From positions 1,948,916-2,012,915 of the forward strand of contig NC_134032.1 in assembly GCF_964204645.1 (NCBI RefSeq): DNA of 64,000 bases, read 5' to 3'. This document shows, piece after piece, positions 57,742-64,000 of this stretch. Both the position numbers and the translations under genes were made by a program. The notes beneath the pieces are model-generated. The model did not search any database and was not told where the DNA came from. It worked only from the letters and a program-made list of their open reading frames with translations. Origin of the DNA: Tubulanus polymorphus. Its lineage: Eukaryota > Nemertea > Palaeonemertea > Tubulaniformes > Tubulanidae. Numbering within the stretch: the stretch's first letter is position 1; every line of letters begins with the position of its first letter.

Positions 57742-60700
57742 CTAAGTAGCATTATTATCCGGATCAGCGTCCGTCGACGAACGCCGTTGTTTTCGAGCTG
57801 ATTTTTTCGACGACGCCGGTTTCTGTTGTCGCGTCTGCTCGGTTGCCCCCTGCGACGACGACGACGACGACGACGATGTTGTTTTTTGTCGTTCCTTCGT
57901 CGCTTTGTCGAAGAAGAAATCGAAGGGATATTCTTTACCGCTGGCGTCGTTCGCGATCAACTCTTCGTTCTTCTCGTAATCCTCGACCTGTAAACAAAGA
58001 ATGAAAATATCGCGATAGACAAGCAGCTAATTAGCATAAATTATGTCACTTTATTTGCATAATTTACCCGCACCATTCATGGAATTGTTTTTAATTCTAT
58101 AACAAATGACCTAATATTCGGATGATGGACGTGAAATTAATAGATGAAAAGTTAACCTATGTAGCAATACCAAGAAGCTGGTTGCTCAAAAGTTGGTTAG
58201 AGTTAACCAGTGGATATTTGATACGGTCACAATTGAAATTTCATTGTTACTATGGTATTTAACGGTCGGTTATCTTTAACCAACTTTTGAGCAACTGGCC
58301 CCTGCTGATCTCTACTGGATGCCAGGGCTAACTTGAACAGGGTAGTCAACAGTCAACAACAGAATGACCTAACCAGCAGCGTAGTATCAGCACCTACCCT
58401 TAACCGCTTTAGGAGGCGATTGGACAATAGTGGGTGGACCAGTTCTCTAGCCTGCTATAACTTTGCTATACATTTTAAGGTTCTGAGACACAGTGAAAAC
58501 CACGCACTAATTTCTTCCAGTGCCAGACCGGCAAACAGGCGAGGCCCCAAAGTCAAGTCAAGTTTATGCAACACGCTGCTGGGGCTAACATTACGATTCG
58601 ATTTCCATTGCTTTTACTTCGTTGTTTTTTTTTTAAATCATCCTTTTTTACCTGAGCCAAGAATTCTTTTCCTTCTCCGGTTAACTCCATGCCGGAAATA
58701 TCGTTAAACAGTTCGTACGGATCTAACACGTTCGGCACGGATCTCTTCTCGAAAAACTATCGAACCAAATAAAAAATATGTAGACAATACAGGAAAAATT
58801 CATTGCGAAAATTTTGAAAGATTTGTATTCCAACAGGGGGGATCAGGGTCCAATTTTCTTATTGAGTATGAATAATTTCAAACATTCCGTTTTATAAAAG
58901 TCATCAGTAACTATCAGGCATTACTGACAGATTATGACAGAAATTCAAAAGGGCATTTTCACCACCGCATTCAGGAATACAAGGATCTGCGCCTGTCCAT
59001 TTTACAGTAAACTCCTCAAGGCGGACATTTTAAAGCTGTAAAACTGTGTCCGACTTGCAATATCTGTGTTGGACAATATGTTTTTCATAAGCTGAGGACA
59101 ACAGGGAGGACCAATTTTCTTATGGAGTATGAATAATTTCAAAGATTCCATTTATAAAAGTCAGTAACTATCAGCATACGCATATAGTTTTACTGATAGA
59201 AATTCTCCAGAATATGACAGAAATTCTAAAGGGCATTTTTTAGGAGAAAAGGGTTCTTTCTTCACCACTGCATTCAGGAATACAGGGATCTGCACGACTA
59301 TATTCCGTACTAATTCAATTAGGCCTAAACTGTTCAACTTATGATGCACATTGAGATAAAGTTTGAAGAGAGGTCCTTTAGAAATAGGTGATACAAAATT
59401 CTCTTGAAAGACACAATTTTGACAATTTGAGGGGATTTTGAGGGGCCAAAGGATAAAACTCAGAATTTGAGGGCTTTTGTACCCTCAAAAAATGGGTTTT
59501 GGAATTTACGGGGGTTTTTGAGGGATCTGAGGGGCTGTAAAAACATATTATAGACACGTGACATATCTACCTGCGAGATGTTCGTACAGTCGCGTAGCAG
59601 GAACTGGTAAGCGTTTGGATGGGCGCGGTCGACGGCCTGACTGACGTCGATCACCCACACTTTACCGTCGTACCACAATAGATTATACTCGCTGAGATCG
59701 GCATGAATTAACAAACACTCGTCGTGCAACTTCTTCATTAACTAGAAAATGTAGCAAAAAGAGAAAGAAAATACGAATAATTTTTCCGAAACGCCAAAAA
59801 CGTCTACAAAATACGTAGTTTCGTCTTTAACCCTTTCAGTGCGTCTACACCGCAGTACGGTGTACGAATCAGTGATTGATTTTGCTAGTACACCGCACTG
59901 CGGTGTATTGATGTAATTAGTAATTATCTCTCTTGAAAGATGGCAGCACCTGTCAAACATAGTGAAATACTAGTAACTAATGATACACCGCACCGCGGTG
60001 TAGACGCACTATAGTGGTATTCCCGTTGTTCAACACACTAGGGTGGAATCTTTTAGAATTTTCAAATTATCTCCAGCACTATAGGGTATTAATAAGTCAG
60101 CACTGAAAGGGTTAAGGCTGTACAGTGAATAACATTAGCATTCTAAGGTACAAAATAGCTTTTGTAACAAGATTGGGTAATAAACACCATGGTATATATT
60201 CTATTCAACAGCTTCATACAGAACATTTTTATCCAATATCTGGTGTTTGTTCCTTTTTCAAATGAAATGTCTCAGGTGAAATCGATACAAATAATTCGAA
60301 GATTAGCGATAGAGCAGTTTGTGGGGGTACGCGGTCCAGGAATCAGACTGATACCTGCTAAACCTATCAGCACGCATAAATGACCAGTTACACTAACCTG
60401 TAAACACTGTTGATAAGCCGATTCCCATTGTAAATCCGTTAACGTCACATCTTTCAGTTTCGGAGCTGAAATCTGGTCGCGACCGATGAAACTCATGACT
60501 AACACATGTTTCCTGAGCAAAACCGGGTCCGGGCACGGCACGTTAGCCCGGCGCATTCTAAAACGATAAATGTCGGCCGAAAATAAAATCAAAATATTTC
60601 GATTTTTTTCAGAAGCAAGGTTTCCTTTATTGTTCGAGAGAAAAGGCTGGCTCTGTAAATGATGTTATCTAGAAATTCTCACTAGCTAGAGTCACTGTCG

Positions 60701-61755
60701 AAATTGCATTTCATACAAGTAGTGACTGTGAAGTAAAATTTACGAACAAAAGATTACGGGACTATTCTCTACCATGATGTCAAAAACAATTACTGTAGGC
60801 CAATAATATCAGGCCATTAACAATGCGGTTATCGAGGTTAAATATCATTTCATCCATCGATACAGAAATGACTAAGGCAAAATTTTTCAATCAGAAATTC
60901 TTCCCACGTAAGTTGAGAAGGTCAGAATGGTTGGTGGATTATACTCTTCATAGTGGAGTTAGAGCAGGGAATGAGTGAAGCCAGATTTCGATCGCTTATA
61001 ACCCGGATAAAAGCAGGTTTTAAACAGAACTCGAGATTTCTCCTACATTTCCCCCAAAATGATGCGGATATAAACGCAGCGGTCACGGCTAAGGTGAGAC
61101 CGGTCTAAGATCATCTTAGTCCTATAGCTTATTAGATTAAGATTCGGATTAAATTGGTCCGATGGTTAAGCCGGGTCTATGTACATAGTAAGCTTCTTGT
61201 TATTAATTAGATTGCATCATGATACCTAAATCCTTTCAGTGCTGACTAATTAATACCCTATAGTGCTGGAGATAATTTGAAAATTCTGAAAAATTCCACC
61301 CTATTGTGTTGAATAACGGGAATACCACTATAGTGCGTCTACACCGCGGTGCAGTGTATCGTTAGTTACTGATATTTCACTATGTTCGACAGATGCTGCC
61401 ATCTTTCAAGAGAGATAATTAGTAATTACTAATTAAATCAATACACCGCACTGCGGCGTACTAGCAAAATCCATCACCGATTCTTACACCGCACTGCGGT
61501 GTAGACGCACTGAAAGTCATGACCGTCTGCACAACTTGGATTTCTAATTCCTCAAAAACTTACTTCCTCAAATTCGTCGCTTCCTTCTCCGCCCACATTT
61601 TGATGATTTTTCGAGGGTTGTGTTTTTTGAACTCGTCCTTCGAGAACCGGTAGTCGCCGTTGACGTACTTCTCGCGAGTTTTAAACTCGTTCAACGTCGT
61701 TTTGAACACCTTCAACGCGCACTCGTTCGGAACGGGAATTTCCGTCGACGTCGAC
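57742..61755 (-). CDS. RIOK3: Serine/threonine-protein kinase RIO3 (5' end outside the window)
   Basis: Five in-phase minus-strand exons: 61755-61564, 60557-60398, 59741-59571, 58756-58652 and 57987-57742 (TAG at 57744-57742). RIO kinases are atypical kinases/ATPases; RIOK3 acts in pre-40S maturation and innate signalling in animals. Visible blocks: ECALKVFKTTLNEFKTREKY (ATP-site Lys), NPRKIIKMWAEKEATNL, NVPCPDPVLLRKHVLVMSFI, the catalytic loop LIHADLSEYNLLWYDGKVWV and metal-binding IDVSQAV, then HPNAYQFLLRDC. LLW and GKVW favour RIOK3 over RIOK1. The C-terminal tail has a Ser run (from an imperfect GAC repeat at about 57855-57880) and basic clusters. The N-terminal part, including the P-loop region, is not in the window or was not found. 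Introns contain piggyBac-type MITEs. Confidence 0.92.
58177..58303. mobile_element. Small MITE (GGTTGCTCAAAAGTTGGTTA) in RIOK3 intron
   Basis: Inverted ends GGTTGCTCAAAAGTTGGTTA and AACCAACTTTTGAGCAACTG around a ~65-bp centre. Confidence 0.75.
59831..60111. mobile_element. piggyBac-type MITE, copy 5 (RIOK3 intron)
   Basis: TTAA on both sides and perfect CCCTTTCAGTGC/GCACTGAAAGGG ends. Same orientation as copy 1, opposite to the others. Confidence 0.92.
61231..61516. mobile_element. piggyBac-type MITE, copy 6 (degenerate ends)
   Basis: The left end TCCTTTCAGTGC after TAAA and the right end GCACTGAAAG lacking GGG are mutated. The internal sequence is well conserved. It lies in a RIOK3 intron, 50 bp from an exon. 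Confidence 0.85.
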
Positions 61756-61945
61756 CTGAAATGAATACGTTCTCTAAATTTTTTTCTAAATGACAACTTA
61801 CTAAAAGCTTGCGAGCTCATGGAGACTATTCAGACCCGGGACAAATTGGCACGGATCAGGCCCGAGTCGAATTTGGCCCGTGCCAAATTAGAGCTCATTC
61901 ACACGTAAACCACTCACTCAATACTTGATACTAAACGCTGCTTAA

Positions 61946-62232
61946 CCCTTTCAGTGCTGACTAATTAATACCCTATAGTGCTGGAGATAATTTGAAAATT
62001 TTAAAAATTCAACCCTTGAGTGTTGAATAACGGGAATACCACTATAATGCGTCTACACCGCGGCGCGGTGTATCGTTAGTTATTAATATTTCACTATGTT
62101 TGACACGTGCTGCCATTTTTCAAGAGAGATAAAAACTAATTACTATTTACACCAATACACCGCAGTGCAGTGTACTAGCAAAATCCATCACTGATTTATA
62201 CACCGCACTGCGGTGTAGACGCACTGAAAGGG
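61946..62232. mobile_element. piggyBac-type MITE, copy 7
   Basis: Perfect TTAA flanks and CCCTTTCAGTGC/GCACTGAAAGGG ends. Confidence 0.92.
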
Positions 62233-62236
62233 TTAA

Positions 62237-63262
62237 ACCAAAGTGAAATGAGTCACTTCCGGAACCAGTTGCAATTCACATTTGACCGGTGTATATGATG
62301 TATCTACTTTCTATGTACTGTTATAATCACTCGAATCGTCTTTGTATTGAATCGATCGAATTTGGCGCGTGCCGAATAAGAGCTCATTCACACGCAAACC
62401 ACAGTGACAGTGCTTATTATGGATGGCCCTAAAATCTGGATGACCTTGGGGGTCAGACCCTGAAGGTGACCCCCAAAGTTCGCGAACTTGGTACCATTCG
62501 AAAGCTTATGAAAAGAGCTTTTATGAAATACATGCAATATGGGGGTTATCCCTCATATCTACTGAGTTATTCAGTTTTCCCCGTGTAAGGTCCAAAAGCA
62601 CTCACAGGCCGAAAAATACTCGCCCGTTAAAGGGCTAAACGAAGCGAAGTGAGTTACTTGCAAACAACATGAAATGATTTGACCCGTGTATACAATGTAT
62701 CTATTTTTTATGTTCTGTAATGCTTGAATTGTCTTTGTATTAAGACCAAGAGTTTGTCGAATAAAGTATATAGTGAAGTAAAGCTGAAATTGGGCTCGGG
62801 CCTGGGCCCACGTATATCTAGGCGGGCCACACTAGCATACCGTGGATCCTCTCACAGCAGCGTTAACGGTTGCGTACCCATTTGCTAATTGGCAATTTTT
62901 ACTTATCTTTTTTCCAATTATTTTATTAAATAAGAGCTTTACTTGACACTAATTAACCAATAGCATAATAATAATACTAATTGATAGCATAATAATATAA
63001 TAATATCAATTGTATTTACCAATCTTCAAATCAAATCTGGAATCATTCATCTTACACCTAAATCTTAAGTAGTAATGAGCTCTAATTTCTATTTCAACCT
63101 GACTTGAGAGCATTGCGGGTGGCCTAGCTCGCTCATTTTTGGTAGTACATACCTGAAAAAGGTCTTAATAGGACCAGAAAGGACTGGCAGTCGACCTAAA
63201 TCATCATTTTTTAATCTATTTGAAACAGTATTGAACGATATCCAAAAAGTCTTCACTAAAAC
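62237..63262. other. No gene supported (RIOK3 intron or upstream region)
   Basis: Short repeats only. The related phrases GCTCATTCACACG and GTGTATAnnATGTATCTA occur twice (61890-62320 and 62385-62705), suggesting an old duplication. No RIOK3 N-terminal exon was recognised. Confidence 0.4.
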
Positions 63263-63404
63263 GGGTTAAATGAAGAGAATAGACTCCCATGATTTGAAAG
63301 TTTAACAATATGTTTCCATGCCTACCGACTGAAGTTTGGTACGTAGGCATGGGAACATATTGTTAAACTTTCAAATCATGCAGTCTCTTCTCTTCATTTA
63401 ACCC
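63263..63404. repeat. Long near-perfect hairpin (~55-bp arms)
   Basis: GGGTTAAATGAAGAG at the left and CTCTTCATTTAACCC at the right. Arms continue through CATGATTTGAAAGTTTAACA and ATATGTTTCCATGCCTAC with almost complete complementarity. The loop is about 20-25 nt. Compatible with a MITE or a long inverted-repeat RNA precursor. Confidence 0.85.
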
Positions 63405-63414
63405 CTCTATTGCC

Positions 63415-64000
63415 CCTAACCCGCGGGCTATCTCAAGTGATAATGAATTGAGTTAGCCCCCGGGTTAAAGGTAATACCGGTCTATAAAACAGGGCCCCGA
63501 GTATTACCGGGTATTACCTTTAACCCGCGGGCTTACTCAAGTGATAATGAATTGAGTTAGCCCCCGGGTTAACCCTTTCAGTGCTGACTAATTAATACCC
63601 TATAGTGCTGGAGAAAATTTGAAAATTCTCAAAAATTCCACCCTAGTGTGTTGAACAATGGGCATACCACTATAGTGCGTCTACACCGCAGTGCGGTGTA
63701 TCGTTAGTTACTATTATTTCACTATGTTTGACACTTGCTGCCATTTTTCAATAGAGATAATTACAAATTACTAATTACATCAATACACCGCAGTGCGGTG
63801 TACTAGCAAATTCCATCACTGATTTATACACCGCACTGCGGTGTAGACGCACTGAAAGGGTTAAAGGTAATACCGGTCTATAAAACAGGGCCCTGAGTAT
63901 TACCGGGTATTACCTTTAACCCGCGGGCTAACTCAAGTGATAATGAATTGAGTTAGCCCCCGGGTTAGAGGTAATACCGGTCTATAAACCCGGCTACTGT
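63415..64000. repeat. ~115-bp tandem repeat with an inserted piggyBac MITE
   Basis: Unit: TAACCCGCGGGCTAACTCAA, GTGATAATGAATTGAGTTAG, CCCCCGGGTTAAAGGTAATA, CCGGTCTATAAAACAGGGCC, then TATTACCGGGTATTACCTT. About three units, the last cut by the window end. The unit itself contains inverted parts (CCCGCGGGCTAACTCAA and TTGAGTTAGCCCCCGGG). Confidence 0.85.
63573..63860. mobile_element. piggyBac-type MITE, copy 8, with empty-site comparison
   Basis: The 288-bp element is inserted at the TTAA of the tandem-repeat phrase CGGGTTAAAGGTAATACC. The neighbouring unit has the same phrase uninterrupted, so the TTAA duplication (63569-63572 and 63861-63864) can be read directly. Confidence 0.95.

Overview
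This window is eukaryotic and comes from an animal genome. The genes have many short exons with GT-AG introns in matching phases. The products are metazoan families: aspartyl/asparaginyl beta-hydroxylase, COMMD8, a Pol I RPA34-type subunit, RIOK3, an astacin with CUB/MAM/ShKT/discoidin domains, and intronless class A GPCRs. Short introns, AT-rich intergenic DNA, a dense load of MITEs and tRNA-derived SINEs, and FMRFamide-receptor-like GPCRs suggest a marine invertebrate, perhaps a lophotrochozoan. That placement is inference.

Layout. 1-5 kb: mostly repeats, including a (TA)n tract, a 25-bp minisatellite with an inverted arm, and several MITEs. 5.0-6.2 kb: a small two-exon minus-strand gene for an unrecognised 108-aa membrane protein. 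6.6-10.3 kb: TIR elements, including a ~2.9-kb element filled with ~205-bp tandem units. 11.4-12.0 kb: COMMD8 (+). 12.4-14.7 kb: an RPA34/POLR1G-like gene (-), convergent with COMMD8. 15.2-16.8 kb: a Treacle/Nopp140-like acidic-serine/basic repeat protein (-), whose stop codon lies in a MITE. 17.25-22.6 kb: a second copy of the large TIR element, interrupted by a 3.3-kb non-LTR retrotransposon with a reverse transcriptase ORF. 22.97-35.08 kb: a complete 11-exon ASPH gene (+) with one intronless GPCR nested antisense in an intron. 35-43.6 kb: a second copy of the last ASPH exon, a frameshifted GPCR, a GPCR fragment and an intact GPCR (all -). 43.9-45.4 kb: a secreted protein with PCSK9-V-domain-like cysteine repeats (+). 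47.3-56.1 kb: a 20-exon, 1025-aa secreted astacin metalloprotease (+). 57.7-61.8 kb and beyond: RIOK3 (-, its 5' end outside the window). 61.9-64.0 kb: piggyBac-type MITEs and a tandem repeat.

How the genes work together. There is no operon or shared pathway. COMMD8, RPA34, the Treacle-like protein and RIOK3 are housekeeping (cullin/COMMD complex, Pol I transcription, 40S maturation). RPA34 and the Treacle-like gene may be functionally related. ASPH hydroxylates Asp/Asn in EGF domains in the ER; the astacin carries two EGF domains and enters the secretory pathway. Its EGF sequences were not checked for the hydroxylation consensus.

Gene models were built by hand from reading frames, splice signals and phase. 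Every junction reported for ASPH, the astacin, RPA34 and RIOK3 is phase-compatible. No database search was possible.
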